Shown: positions 29,570 to 39,013, counted from the stretch's first letter. The stretch: DNA of 64,000 bases from Ideonella dechloratans (GCF_021049305.1 NZ_CP088081.1:1550001-1614000), one strand, 5' to 3'. The notes: generated by a model from the sequence alone, not told the origin. A program made the numbers and translations.

Positions 29570-32242
29570 TCAGTCCTGCAGCGCACGCTCGATGATCTCG
29601 CGCGTGTCGCTGGAGAGTTCGGCCTTGGCGGCCACGCGGGCGATGGCCTCGCGGGCGGCGCTGCGGTAGGGCTCGGCCAGGTTGCGCCAGCGGTCCAGCG
29701 AGCGCGCGAAGCGCGAGGCCAGCTGCGGGTTGATCGCATCCATCTCGATGACCTTGTCGGCCCACAGCACGTAGCCGGCGGCATCCGTGCGGTGGAAGGC
29801 GGCCGGGTTGGACGCGGCCAGCACAAACAGCAGGGCACGGGCGCGGTTGGGGTTGCCCAGCGTGAAGTCCGGGTGCTTGAGCAGGGCCTTGACCTGGGCG
29901 AAGACCTGGCCGTTCTTCTCGGGGGCGCGGGCCTGCAGCATGAACCACTTGTCCAGCACCAGCGGCTCGTGGCGGAACAGCGCGTAGAAGCGCTCCAGCG
30001 CCGGCTGGGCCAGCTCGTGGTGGGCACCGACCAGGGCTTCCAGCGCGCCCAGGCGGTCGGTCATGTTGGTGGCGTCCTTGAAGCGCTGGTAGGCCTTGCC
30101 CGGCCAGACCGGCTCGCCGCTGAGGGCCGCGGCGCGCACCAACATGGCCAGGGCCTTGTTGGCCAGGGCGCGGCGGCCGCTCTGCTCGGCGTCGGGGCGG
30201 TAGCCGCCCTGCACCTGGTGCTCGTCCCAGGCCCAGGCCCAGTCGGCCTGCAGGGCGGTGGCCAGCTGGTCCAGCATGGCTTCGCGCACGGTGTGCAGGC
30301 GCTGCGGGTCCACGTCGCTGATCTGTTCGGCCACGTAGATTTCCGAGGGCAGGGTCAGGGCCAGGTCCTTGAAGGCCGGGTCCAGGCCGGGCTCGCGCAG
30401 CAGGCTGCGCATGGCCTCGACGAAGGGCGCGTCCAGTTGCACCGCCTCGCCATGGCCCAGGGCCGCCTTGATGCGGTTGAGCGCCAGGCGCTGACCGGCT
30501 TCCCAGCGGTTGAAGGCGTCGCTGTCATGGGCCAGCAGCACCAGCAGGTCGGCGTCGGTCAGACCATCGTCCAGCACCACCGGGGCCGAGAAGTTGCGCA
30601 GCAGCGAGGGCACGACCTCGGCGCCGATGCCGATGAAGGTGAAGCTCTGCTCGGCCTCGGTCAGCACCAGCACGCGCTCGGTGCCCTGCGGGGCGTCCTC
30701 GCCCTGCAGCTGCAGTGGCAGGGCCTGGCCTTCGCGGCTCAGCAGGCCCAGGGCCACCGGCACCAGCTGCGGCTGCTTGCCGCTCTGGCCCGGGGTGTCG
30801 GGCAACTGCTGGCTCAGGGTCAGGGTGTAGGTGGCGGCCTCGGCGTTCCAGTTGCCGCGGGCGTTCAGGCGCGGCGTGCCGGCCTGGGCGTACCAGCGCT
30901 TGAAGCTGCCCAGGTGCTGGGCCAGGGCGCTGGCCGGATTGGCATCGGCCATGGCCTGGGCGAAGTCGTCGCAGGTCACAGCCTGGCCGTCGTGGCGCTC
31001 GAAGTACAGCGCCATGCCGGCGGCAAAGCCCTCGCGGCCCACCAGCGTGTTCATCATCCGCACCACCTCGGCGCCCTTTTCGTAGACGGTGGCGGTGTAG
31101 AAGTTGTCGATGGCCTGGTAGGCGTCCGGGCGCACCGGGTGGGCCATGGGGCCGGCGTCCTCGGGGAACTGGCGCTCGCGCAGCGCGCGCACGTCGCCGA
31201 TGCGGCAGACGGCCCGGGCCGAGGGGCTGCCGGCCATGTCCATGCTGAATTCCTGGTCGCGGAAGACGGTCAGGCCTTCCTTCAGGCTCAGCTGGAACCA
31301 GTCGCGGCAGGTCACGCGGTTGCCGGTCCAGTTGTGGAAGTACTCGTGGGCGACCACGCTCTCGATGCCGTCGAAGTCGACATCGGTGGCGGTGGCGGGG
31401 CTGGCCAGCACGTACTTGGTGTTGAACAGGTTCAGGCCCTTGTTCTCCATCGCGCCCATGTTGAAGTCGGGCACCGCCACGATCATGAAGCGCTCCAGGT
31501 CCAGCGGCAGCTTGAAGCGGGCTTCGTCCCAGACGATGGAGGCGATCAGCGAGTTCATCGCGTGCTCGGTCTTGTCCAGCTCACCGCGGGTGACGTAGAC
31601 CTGCAGCAGATGCTCCTTGCCCGAGCGGGTGCGCACCCACTGCTCGCGCGCCACCAGGTCGGCCGCGACCACGGCGAACAGGTAGCTGGGCTTGGGGAAG
31701 GGGTCGTGCCACTTGGCGAAGTGCTTGCCACCGTCGAGCGTGCCCTGTTCCACCAGGTTGCCGTTGGACAGCAGCACCGGGTACTTCTTGGCGTCGCCGC
31801 GCAGGGTGACGGTGTAGACCGCCATCACGTCCGGCCGGTCCAGGAAGTAGGTGATGCGGCGGAAGCCCTCGGCCTCGCACTGGGTGAACAGGCCCGAGCC
31901 CGAGGCGTAGAGGCCGCTGAGCTGGGTGTTTTTCTCGGGCGAGATGGTGTTGCGGATCTCGAGCGTGAAGGCATCGGCCGCCGGGGCGTCGATGACCAGC
32001 AGGCCGTCCTCGTGGCGGAACGAGACGCTCTGGCCGTCCACCAGCACGCGCAGCAGGTTCAGGTCCTCGCCGTGCAGGCGCAGCGGCTGCACGGGCAGGG
32101 CGCTGTTGCGCTCGATGGCGAGCTTGCTGGAGACGATGGTCTTGGTCGCGTCCAGGTCGAAGGTCAGGTCCGCGGTACGGATCCAGTAGGCCGGGGCGAG
32201 GTAGTCTTCCCGGCGCACCAGGGTGGTGGTGCCTTCACGCAT
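29570..32242 (-). CDS. pepN: aminopeptidase N (M1 family)
   Basis: 890 residues, near the 870 of the E. coli enzyme. Zinc site HEYFH (about 296-300) with the downstream Glu in LKEGLTVFRDQE, exopeptidase motif GAMEN (MGAMENKGLNLFN), and the helical C-terminal domain with DRLGALEALV. It removes N-terminal residues from peptides in the cytosol. It lies 32 bases downstream of prfB. Confidence 0.97.
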   Translation of the reverse strand: MREGTTTLVRREDYLAPAYWIRTADLTFDLDATKTIVSSKLAIERNSALPVQPLRLHGEDLNLLRVLVDGQSVSFRHEDGLLVIDAPAADAFTLEIRNTISPEKNTQLSGLYASGSGLFTQCEAEGFRRITYFLDRPDVMAVYTVTLRGDAKKYPVLLSNGNLVEQGTLDGGKHFAKWHDPFPKPSYLFAVVAADLVAREQWVRTRSGKEHLLQVYVTRGELDKTEHAMNSLIASIVWDEARFKLPLDLERFMIVAVPDFNMGAMENKGLNLFNTKYVLASPATATDVDFDGIESVVAHEYFHNWTGNRVTCRDWFQLSLKEGLTVFRDQEFSMDMAGSPSARAVCRIGDVRALRERQFPEDAGPMAHPVRPDAYQAIDNFYTATVYEKGAEVVRMMNTLVGREGFAAGMALYFERHDGQAVTCDDFAQAMADANPASALAQHLGSFKRWYAQAGTPRLNARGNWNAEAATYTLTLSQQLPDTPGQSGKQPQLVPVALGLLSREGQALPLQLQGEDAPQGTERVLVLTEAEQSFTFIGIGAEVVPSLLRNFSAPVVLDDGLTDADLLVLLAHDSDAFNRWEAGQRLALNRIKAALGHGEAVQLDAPFVEAMRSLLREPGLDPAFKDLALTLPSEIYVAEQISDVDPQRLHTVREAMLDQLATALQADWAWAWDEHQVQGGYRPDAEQSGRRALANKALAMLVRAAALSGEPVWPGKAYQRFKDATNMTDRLGALEALVGAHHELAQPALERFYALFRHEPLVLDKWFMLQARAPEKNGQVFAQVKALLKHPDFTLGNPNRARALLFVLAASNPAAFHRTDAAGYVLWADKVIEMDAINPQLASRFARSLDRWRNLAEPYRSAAREAIARVAAKAELSSDTREIIERALQD

Positions 32243-32274
32243 GTGGTGGTGTCCTTGGATGGGTTGAGGTGGGC

Positions 32275-33379
32275 TCAGAGGCCCTGCTTCAGACTGGCGG
32301 CGATGAACGCATCGAGGTCACCGTCCAGCACCTTCTGGGTGTTGGAGATTTCCACGTTGGTCCGCAGATCCTTGATGCGGCTCTGGTCCAGCACATAGGA
32401 GCGGATCTGGTGACCCCAGCCGACGTCGGTCTTGGTGTCTTCCAGCTTCTGCTGCTCTTCCATGCGCTTGCGCATCTCGTGGTCGTACAGGCGCGAGCGC
32501 AGGCGGCGCCAGGCCACGTCCCGGTTGCTGTGCTGCGAGCGGCTGTCCTGGCACTGCACGACGATGCCCGTCGGGATGTGCGTCAGGCGCACGGCCGAAT
32601 CGGTCTTGTTGATGTGCTGGCCGCCCGCGCCGCTGGCACGGTAGGTGTCGGTGCGCACATCGGCCGGGTTGATGTCGATCTCGATCGAGTCGTCGATTTC
32701 CGGGTAGACGAACAGCGAGGCAAACGAGGTGTGGCGGCCGCCGGCCGAGTCGAAGGGGCTCTTGCGCACCAGGCGGTGCACGCCGGTCTCGGTGCGCAGG
32801 TGGCCGTAGGCGTACTCGCCTTCGACCTTGATGGTGGCGCTCTTGATGCCGGCCACGTCGCCCGGCGTCTCGTCTTCCATCGTGGTCTTGAAGCCCTTGC
32901 GTTCGCAGTACTTCAGGTACTGGCGCAGCAGCATGCCGGCCCAATCGCAGGCCTCGGTGCCACCGGCACCCGCCTGGATGTCGATGAAGCAGTTGCTCGG
33001 GTCGGCCGGGTTGCTGAACATGCGGCGGAATTCCAGCCGCTCCACGATCTCGCGCAGCTTCTCCGCGTCGGCCTCGATGGCCTCCAGCCCGGCCACGTCA
33101 TTTTCTTCCTTGGACATCTCGAACAGCTCGGTGTTGTCCGAGAGGTTCGCGGTCAGGTGGTCGATGGTGCCGACGACTTCATCGAGCTGCTTCTTTTCCT
33201 TGCCCAGTTCCTGCGCCCGCTTGGGGTCGTTCCAGATGTCCGGGTTCTCGAGGGTGGCGTTGACCTCGTTCAGCCGCAGTGCTTTGCGGTCGTAGTCAAA
33301 GATACCCCCGTAGGTCGAGCGTGCGCTGGGTCAGGTCGGCCAGCGTGGTGCCAATGGCATTGATGCGTTCGACGTCCAT
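32275..33379 (-). CDS. prfB: peptide chain release factor 2, with programmed +1 frameshift
   Basis: Frame 1 starts at ATG 33379 and meets TGA at 33298-33296 after 27 codons; frame 2 continues to 32275 and gives 340 more residues, 367 in total against 365 in E. coli. The slippery site CTT TGA C is preceded by a Shine-Dalgarno-like CGGGGG six bases upstream, exactly the autoregulatory RF2 arrangement: low RF2 lets the ribosome shift by +1 and make more RF2. Stop-codon recognition motif SPF (KSPFDSAGG) and the GGQ motif ([11 protein letters not shown]) are intact. This is not a broken gene. Confidence 0.97.
33295..33310 (-). promoter_or_regulatory. RF2 programmed frameshift signal
   Basis: On the minus strand CGGGGGTATCTTTGAC: SD-like stretch, spacer, CTT slippery codon, in-frame TGA and following C, which makes TGA a poor terminator. 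It matches the canonical prfB signal in every essential position. Confidence 0.95.
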
Positions 33380-33559
33380 GGTGTGTGTCCTCGTTGACTT
33401 GTGTTCAAACCCCGGATTTTCGCTCAAGAAGCCGGGGTCGCGACGCCCCATCGTCCCCGAGGGCTTGCCCGGCCCCGGGGGTGGCGTCGCGGCGGCTCAT
33501 TTGCCGCGACAATGGCGGCTTTCCGGGGGCGTGCGGCCTCCGGCCAGAGGCAGCAGCAG

Positions 33560-33877
33560 GTGGCAGTCACAGAGCTTCGCAGTCACGACGCAGGCACGGC
33601 AGCGGTGCCCTCGCCGGCGGCCCAGGCCGCGGCGCGGCGGCGGGACCATTGGCAGGCCGTGCGGCGCTGGACGGCGGTGTCCCTGCTGATCTGGTTGCTG
33701 GGCAGCTTCGGCGTGCCCTTCTTCGCCCGGCGGTTGGATTTCCCCTTCGGCGGCGGTCCCTTCAGCTTCTGGTGGGGCGCGCAGGGCGCCATGCTGGTCG
33801 ATCTGGCCCTGGTGGTGCTGTATGCCTGGGCCACGCACCGCATGGACCTGGCCCACGACTTGGACGAAGAGGACTGA
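33560..33877 (+). CDS. DUF4212 protein, putative symporter small subunit
   Basis: About 105 residues if GTG 33560 (after AGAGG) is the start; ATG 33512 and GTG/ATG codons further up to 33401 are in frame but give low-complexity N-termini with no ribosome site. Core: WQAVRRWTAVSLLIWLLGSFGVPFF, FPFGGGPFSFWWGAQGAMLVDL ALVVLYAWATHRMDLAHD, two membrane helices typical of DUF4212. This family is almost always encoded just before a sodium:solute symporter of the VC_2705 group, as here (8 bases). It probably forms a small subunit or assembly partner. Confidence 0.85.
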   Translation: MAVTELRSHDAGTAAVPSPAAQAAARRRDHWQAVRRWTAVSLLIWLLGSFGVPFFARRLDFPFGGGPFSFWWGAQGAMLVDLALVVLYAWATHRMDLAHDLDEED

Positions 33878-33884
33878 GCGCACG

Positions 33885-35993
33885 GTGAGCACCCGGCTTG
33901 TTCCTCCCCGCCCCAAGGCGCTGGCCAGCATGAGCTTCCGGCGCCGCCTGCACGCCCTGTACCTGGGCTACACGGTGTGTTTCCTGCTGTTCCTGCTGGG
34001 CATGGGCCTGCTCGAACGCTGGGGCGTGGCGCACCAGTACATCGGCTTCATCTTCCTGGCCGCGCCGCTGGTCATCTACGCGGTGGTGGGGGTGCTCGGG
34101 CGCACCACGGATCCTTCCGAGTACTACGTGGCCGGGCGCCGGGTGCCCGCGCTCTACAACGGCATGGCCGTGGGGGCCGACTGGCTGAGCGCGGCCTCCT
34201 TCATCGGCCTGGCCGGCACGCTCTACCTCAGCGGTTACGGCGGCCTGGCCTTCGTGATGGGCTGGACCGGCGGCTTCGTGCTGGTGGCCCTGCTGCTGGC
34301 ACCCTACCTGCGCAAGTTCGGCCAGTTCACCATCCCCGATTTCCTGGGCACCCGCTACCAGGGGCAGCTGCCGCGCTTCATCGGCCTGGTGGCCACCATC
34401 CTGTGTTCCTTCGTCTACGTGGTGGCGCAGATCTACGGCGTGGGCCTGATCACCACCCGGCTCACCAGCATCGCCTCCTTCGAGATCGGCATCTTCCTGG
34501 GCCTGGGCGGGGTGCTGGTCTGCTCCTTCCTGGGCGGCATGCGCGCCATCACCTGGACCCAGGTCGCCCAGTACATCGTGCTGATCTTCGCCTACCTGGT
34601 GCCGGTGATCTGGCTGAGCGTGAACCAGACCGGCGTGCCGGTGCCGCAATGGGCCTCCAGCCTACAGTTGCCGGCGGTCAGCCAGGCCGAGGCCCGGCTC
34701 GAGGCCGATCCCGGCGAGCAGGAGGTGATCCGCCTGCTGCGCGACCAGGCGCGGGTGCTGGAGTACAAGATCGCCCATGCCGACACGGCCCTGCAGGCCG
34801 ACCGCGACAAGGCCTGGCGCGAGGTGGAGGCGCTCAAGCGCAGCCGCGCGCCGCAGTACGAGATCCAGGCGGCCGAGCGCGCGCTGGCCCAGCTGCCGGC
34901 CACCTCGGCGCAGGCCATGGCCCAGTGGAAGACCGAGCGCGACGACCTGCTGGCCCGCGCCCGCCCGTTGGGCGGCATGCCCGAGCATGCGGCCCAGTTC
35001 GATGGCAACCCGGACGGCACGCCGGCCGAGCAGGCCCGCTACGACGCCTCACGGCGCAACTTCCTGGCCCTGGTGTTCTGCCTGATGGTGGGCACGGCCG
35101 GGCTGCCGCACATCCTGATGCGCTTCTACACCACGCCCTCGGTGCGGGAGGCGCGCGCTTCGGTGGGCTGGTCGCTGCTGTTCATCGTGCTGCTCTACAT
35201 GACCGCGCCGGCGCTGGCCGTGCTGATCAAGTACCAGATCTTCACCCATGTGGTGGGCACCCGCTTCGACGCCCTGCCGGCCTGGATCGCCAACTGGAGT
35301 CGGGTGGACCCGAGCCTGCTGTCGGTCAGCGACATCAACCACGATGGCGTGCTGCAACTGGGTGAGCTGCACATCGGCAGCGACATCCTGGTGCTGGCCA
35401 TGCCCGAGATCGCCGGTCTGCCCTATGTGCTGACCGGCCTGGTGGCGGCCGGTGGGCTGGCCGCGGCCCTGTCCACCGCCGATGGCCTGCTGCTGACCAT
35501 CTCCAACGCGCTGTCGCACGATTTCTACTACCGCATGGTCTCTCCGCGGGCCATCAGCTCGCGCCGGGTGATGCTGTCCAAGCTGCTGCTGCTGCTGGTG
35601 GCGCTGTGCGCGGCCTGGGTGGCCTCGCAGAAGCCGGCCAACATCCTGTTCCTGGTGTCGGCGGCCTTCTCGCTGGCGGCGTCGGCCTTCTTCCCGGCCC
35701 TGGTGCTCGGGGTGTTCTGGAAACGGGCCAACCGCTGGGGCGCGGTGGCCGGCATGCTCAGCGGCCTGGGGGTGACCTTCTGGTACATGGTCACCACCCA
35801 CCCCTGGCTGCGCGGATTGTTCGGCATCCGGTCGCCGGTTCAGCTCTGGTGGGACATCGACCCCATCTCCGCGGGCGTCTTCGGCGTGCCGGTGGGCTTC
35901 GCGGGCATCATCCTCGTGAGCCTGCTGACCCCGCCGCCACCGCCCGAGGTGCGCGAGTTCGTCGAGCGCCTGCGTTATCCGCGCTACGACTGA
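33885..35993 (+). CDS. sodium:solute symporter, VC_2705/ActP-like
   Basis: About 702 residues from GTG 33885; ATG 33930 is an alternative. About 13 membrane helices, with SSS family landmarks YYVAGRRVPALYNGMAVGADWLSAASFIGLAG and ALSTADGLLLTISNALSHDFYY. A long soluble insertion (about residues 265-385) is charged coiled coil. A second extramembrane loop has DINHDGVLQLGEL, which fits an EF-hand calcium loop (D-x-N-x-DG-x-L-x-x-x-E). Relatives take up acetate or other short carboxylates with sodium. It is coupled to DUF4212. Confidence 0.9.
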   Translation: MSTRLVPPRPKALASMSFRRRLHALYLGYTVCFLLFLLGMGLLERWGVAHQYIGFIFLAAPLVIYAVVGVLGRTTDPSEYYVAGRRVPALYNGMAVGADWLSAASFIGLAGTLYLSGYGGLAFVMGWTGGFVLVALLLAPYLRKFGQFTIPDFLGTRYQGQLPRFIGLVATILCSFVYVVAQIYGVGLITTRLTSIASFEIGIFLGLGGVLVCSFLGGMRAITWTQVAQYIVLIFAYLVPVIWLSVNQTGVPVPQWASSLQLPAVSQAEARLEADPGEQEVIRLLRDQARVLEYKIAHADTALQADRDKAWREVEALKRSRAPQYEIQAAERALAQLPATSAQAMAQWKTERDDLLARARPLGGMPEHAAQFDGNPDGTPAEQARYDASRRNFLALVFCLMVGTAGLPHILMRFYTTPSVREARASVGWSLLFIVLLYMTAPALAVLIKYQIFTHVVGTRFDALPAWIANWSRVDPSLLSVSDINHDGVLQLGELHIGSDILVLAMPEIAGLPYVLTGLVAAGGLAAALSTADGLLLTISNALSHDFYYRMVSPRAISSRRVMLSKLLLLLVALCAAWVASQKPANILFLVSAAFSLAASAFFPALVLGVFWKRANRWGAVAGMLSGLGVTFWYMVTTHPWLRGLFGIRSPVQLWWDIDPISAGVFGVPVGFAGIILVSLLTPPPPPEVREFVERLRYPRYD

Positions 35994-35999
35994 ACCGCT

Positions 36000-36977
36000 T
36001 CAGGGCAGGTCCAGGAAGGCCTGCAGATGGCGCGCGAGCGCATCGGGCTGGTCGTGGTGCAGCATGTGGCTGGCGCCGGCCAGGGTGTGGCGTTCCAGCC
36101 AGCCCACCACCGCCAGCCGGGCCTCGAACTCCTCGCGCGGGAAGCGGTCGCCCCACCAGCGGCTGGTCTCCGACTCGGCCCCTTCCACCCACAGCACCGG
36201 GGCGGTGATGCGGGCCCAGCAGGCCAGCACCTCTTCCACCCGGTAGACCAGGGGGTTGATGTTCTTGTGGGCCTCGTCGGCCAGGATGTGCCACTGGCCA
36301 TCGCTGCCGGGTTCGGCCCACTGGTGGGCCAGCCACAGGGCGCGCTCGTCGGGCAGACGGGGGTTGTTCTCCTGCAGCCGGGCCTTCACGCCGGTGACGC
36401 CGGCAAAGGTGCGCAAGGGCCGCGGGTGGCGCAGGTGGTTGAGCCAGCGCGCCATGCGGCTGGGGGCTTCCGAGGCCTCGGCCCGCGGCAGGCCGAAGCC
36501 TTCCAGGTTGACCAGGCGGCGCACCCGGGCCGGCTGCACCCCGGCGTAGTTCATCACGATGTTGCCGCCCATGCTGTGCCCCAGCAGGTCCACCGGCCTC
36601 TTGCCGTCCAGGCCCAGGGCTTCGCAGCAGAGCAGGGCGTCCAGGTCGGCCAGGTAGTCGGGGAACCAGTAGGCGTCCGTGGCCGGCCCGCGGGTGCGAC
36701 CGAAGCCGCGCCAGTCCATGGCCAGGATGTAGCGGTTCTCGCCCTCGTGGTCGGCCATCGCGTCCACCAGGAACTGGAAGGAGGCCCCGATGTCCATGAA
36801 GCCATGGCACAGCAGCAGCGGCGGGCGCTGGGCTGTCACCAGGCTGGGGTCGCCCCATTGGCTGATGTGGTACTCCAGGCCGCGGATGTTCACCCAGCGG
36901 TGGCTGGGGGCGCGGCGGGGTTGGTACATGGGCGCGGGCTTGGGCGCGGCGGCGGCGCTGGGGTCGGCGGGCGTCAT
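36000..36977 (-). CDS. alpha/beta hydrolase
   Basis: 325 residues from ATG 36977; an in-frame ATG at 37013 would sit close to the divergent GNAT start. The oxyanion-loop LLCHGFMDIGASFQ, nucleophile elbow LLGHSMGGN (Ser), acid-containing strand PVLWVEGAESE and catalytic His in GASHMLHHDQP are all present. The sequence resembles epoxide-hydrolase or lipase-like members; the substrate is unknown. It is convergent with the symporter, 6 bases apart. Confidence 0.88.
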   Translation of the reverse strand: MTPADPSAAAAPKPAPMYQPRRAPSHRWVNIRGLEYHISQWGDPSLVTAQRPPLLLCHGFMDIGASFQFLVDAMADHEGENRYILAMDWRGFGRTRGPATDAYWFPDYLADLDALLCCEALGLDGKRPVDLLGHSMGGNIVMNYAGVQPARVRRLVNLEGFGLPRAEASEAPSRMARWLNHLRHPRPLRTFAGVTGVKARLQENNPRLPDERALWLAHQWAEPGSDGQWHILADEAHKNINPLVYRVEEVLACWARITAPVLWVEGAESETSRWWGDRFPREEFEARLAVVGWLERHTLAGASHMLHHDQPDALARHLQAFLDLP

Positions 36978-37042
36978 GCGGCAAATGTAGGGCCAGGGGA
37001 CCCCTAGGGACATCCCCAGGTCGATGACAGAATCGCCGCATC

Positions 37043-37525
37043 ATGACCCAGATCCATGTTTTGCGCGCGGCCGAACCGCGCGACGTGCCCGCCATCGTCG
37101 GCCTGATCCGCGAACTGGCGGACTTCGAACAGCTCAGCCACCTGGTGCAGACCACGCCCGAGAAGCTGATGCCCCACCTCTTCGGCGAGCGCCCGGTGGC
37201 CGAGTGTCTGGTGGCGGAGGTGGATGGGAACGTGGTGGCTTTTGCGCTCTTCTTCACCAACTTCTCCACCTTCCTGTGCCAACCCGGGCTGTACCTGGAA
37301 GACCTCTATGTGCAGCCGGGCCACCGTGGGCAGGGCATCGCGAAGGCGCTGCTGCAGCGCCTGGGCCAACTGGCCGTGGAACGCGGCTGCGGCCGTTTCG
37401 AGTGGAGCGTGCTGGACTGGAACGCCAACGCCATCGCCTTCTACGAACGCATGGGCGCCACGGTGCTGCCGGACTGGCGCATCTGCCGGGTGACGGGCGA
37501 GGCACTCAGCGCGCTGGCGGCTTGA
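37043..37525 (+). CDS. GNAT family N-acetyltransferase
   Basis: 160 residues. Acetyl-CoA motif LEDLYVQPGHRGQGIAKALL (the RGQGIA pyrophosphate loop) and the C-terminal WSVLDWNANAIAFYERMGA match the diamine N-acetyltransferase (SSAT-like) branch. It probably acetylates a small amine or amino acid in the cytosol. It is divergent from the hydrolase gene. Confidence 0.9.
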   Translation: MTQIHVLRAAEPRDVPAIVGLIRELADFEQLSHLVQTTPEKLMPHLFGERPVAECLVAEVDGNVVAFALFFTNFSTFLCQPGLYLEDLYVQPGHRGQGIAKALLQRLGQLAVERGCGRFEWSVLDWNANAIAFYERMGATVLPDWRICRVTGEALSALAA

Positions 37526-37561
37526 GGACCGTTGCTGCCGGAAGCGGACGGATGAGCGCGT

Positions 37562-38233
37562 TCAGCGCGGGCAATCACCGCTGATCACGCGCGCGGCCAG
37601 CCAGGGCAGGGCCAGCAGGCCGGCGGGCGAAGTGTCGCGCAGGCAGTCGCTCTTGGCCGACTGCCCAACCCCTTCGGACAGGCGCTGCGCCTGGGTGCGC
37701 GGCACGATGCCGGTGGCCGAGGCCGCGCGCTCGGACAGCAGGGGTTGGCGGGCCGCCTCGCGGATGGCGGCCTGGGTGGCCGCGTTGTCCAGCAGCCGCC
37801 CGCGGGATGGGGCGGGCGCCGATGGCGCCGGCGCCGTGGCTGGCGGAGCCTCCGCCGCGGGGGCCGACCACTGCAGCGGCGCGGTTGGCGGCGCGTCGGG
37901 GCGCTCCGCGGCCGGCGCCCCGGGGCGCACCTGGGCCGGTGCAACTTGGGCCGGTGCAACTTGGGCCGGTGCCACTTGGGCCGGTGCCACTTGGGCCGGT
38001 GCCGCCAGCGGCCGGGTCGGCTCGCGCCGAGGCGATGCCGCGGCCGGCACCGGCGCCGGCAAGTTCAGCCACACCAGCGGTGACGTGGCGGCGAGCGGCA
38101 CGGCGACTTCGGTCTGGTGCAGGGCCTGCCGCCACAGCCCCAGCAAGGCCAGGTGCAGGGCCAGCACGCCCAGCCAGCCGCGGCGCCAGCCGGACGCGGG
38201 GCGGAACTCAGAGGGGCTCGCCGTGGCCTGCAT
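37562..38233 (-). CDS. TonB-like membrane-anchored Pro/Ala-rich protein
   Basis: 223 residues. Residues 17-38 form one membrane helix (GWLGVLALHLALLGLW) followed by a Pro/Ala/Val-rich periplasmic stretch, as in TonB N-termini, with a five-fold APAQV repeat. The C-terminus (about 165-223) has two Cys (KSDCLRD, SGDCPR) and no TonB fold. Its start overlaps the HTH gene by 26 bases, so it is probably the last gene of the DUF2975-HTH operon. The function is unknown. Confidence 0.65.
   Translation of the reverse strand: MQATASPSEFRPASGWRRGWLGVLALHLALLGLWRQALHQTEVAVPLAATSPLVWLNLPAPVPAAASPRREPTRPLAAPAQVAPAQVAPAQVAPAQVAPAQVRPGAPAAERPDAPPTAPLQWSAPAAEAPPATAPAPSAPAPSRGRLLDNAATQAAIREAARQPLLSERAASATGIVPRTQAQRLSEGVGQSAKSDCLRDTSPAGLLALPWLAARVISGDCPR
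37931..38005. repeat. five tandem 15-bp units (APAQV codons)
   Basis: Five in-frame copies of a TTGGGCCGGTGCAAC-like 15-mer inside the TonB-like gene, differing only at the first base and near the end of the unit. A change in copy number would alter the linker length by five residues without a frameshift. Confidence 0.85.
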
Positions 38234-38444
38234 CGCTGCCGTCGGGCTCGTAGCTCAGCAGGTCGCCGGGCTGACAGTCCAGGGCCTGGCAGATGGCCTC
38301 CAGGGTGTCGAAGCGCACGCCCCGCACCTTGCCCGACTTGAGCAGCGAGATGTTCTGCTCGGTGATGCCCACCCGCTCGGCCAGTTCGCGCGAGCGCATC
38401 TTGCGCTTGGCCAGCATCACGTCCAGGTGTACGACGATGGGCAT
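38208..38444 (-). CDS. XRE-family helix-turn-helix regulator
   Basis: 78 residues from ATG 38444. The HTH region reads AKRKMRSRELAERVGITEQNISLLKSGKVRGVRFDTLEAIC, then QALDCQPGDLLSYEPD, typical of the short Cro/C1-type regulators (YozG-like) that accompany DUF2975 membrane proteins. Its start overlaps the DUF2975 stop (TGATG). It probably controls its own operon; the inverted repeat at 39010-39044 is a candidate operator. Confidence 0.9.
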   Translation of the reverse strand: MPIVVHLDVMLAKRKMRSRELAERVGITEQNISLLKSGKVRGVRFDTLEAICQALDCQPGDLLSYEPDGSDAGHGEPL

Positions 38445-39013
38445 CAGACGAAGCCCTCGTTCTCGGCGGCCGCCCGGGCCGCCTCTTGCATCACCCGCGC
38501 CAGGGCCAGCACCAGCAGGGCGAACAGCAGTTGCTGGTAGTCGGTGGAGCCGACGCTGAGCGTGAGCATGCGCTGGCCGGGCGGGTTGTCCCAGGTGCGG
38601 GCCACGCTGGCCGCGGCATGGATCAGCGGGCCGGCCACCCAGTCGGCCAGCAGCCAGGCGCCCAGGCGGCGCAGCGACTGCACGGCCCGGTCGGAAAAGA
38701 GGCGCCCCTGGCCGTACTCGCCGAACAGGCACCAGAGCTGCCAGGCCATGCCCAGTGCGAACACCAGGCCCAGGTAGGTCAGGCCCAGCAGACGCAGCTG
38801 GGCGGGGGCGGGCAGGCTGGCATCGCCCAGGCCCAATGAATCGGTGCCGTCCAGGGGGATGGCGCCCGGGCGCCACCACAGCCACAAGGGCGAGAGCAGC
38901 AGCAGCGGCAGGCCGATCAGCAGCAGGCCGCGCACCAGGCGGCTCAGGCCGCGCAGGCGAGCGGCCAAGGCCTGTTCGTGAGGTGAGGCGGTAGAAATGG
39001 TTGTCGGATGCAT
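38444..39013 (-). CDS. DUF2975 membrane protein
   Basis: 189 residues from ATG 39013. Four membrane helices (about 28-48, 75-100, 115-140, 155-175), with the DUF2975 look: LFGEYGQGRLFSDRAVQSLRRLGAWLLADW, which is the conserved (G)xxFs xxxv xxlrrig part. The family forms two-gene units with a small HTH protein; the membrane partner may modulate the regulator. The longer frame up to 39688 is antisense to the aldo-keto reductase and is rejected. Confidence 0.85.
   Translation of the reverse strand: MHPTTISTASPHEQALAARLRGLSRLVRGLLLIGLPLLLLSPLWLWWRPGAIPLDGTDSLGLGDASLPAPAQLRLLGLTYLGLVFALGMAWQLWCLFGEYGQGRLFSDRAVQSLRRLGAWLLADWVAGPLIHAAASVARTWDNPPGQRMLTLSVGSTDYQQLLFALLVLALARVMQEAARAAAENEGFV

Noticed and set aside
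29792..32398. 868-codon plus-strand frame
   Set aside because: Antisense to pepN, which has all catalytic motifs; the shadow has none.
32275..33117. prfB read as a 5'-truncated gene or pseudogene
   Set aside because: The upstream 27 codons and the exact RF2 frameshift signal show a normal gene in two frames.
37931..38005. CRISPR-like array
   Set aside because: The units are contiguous 15-mers in a coding frame, with no spacers.
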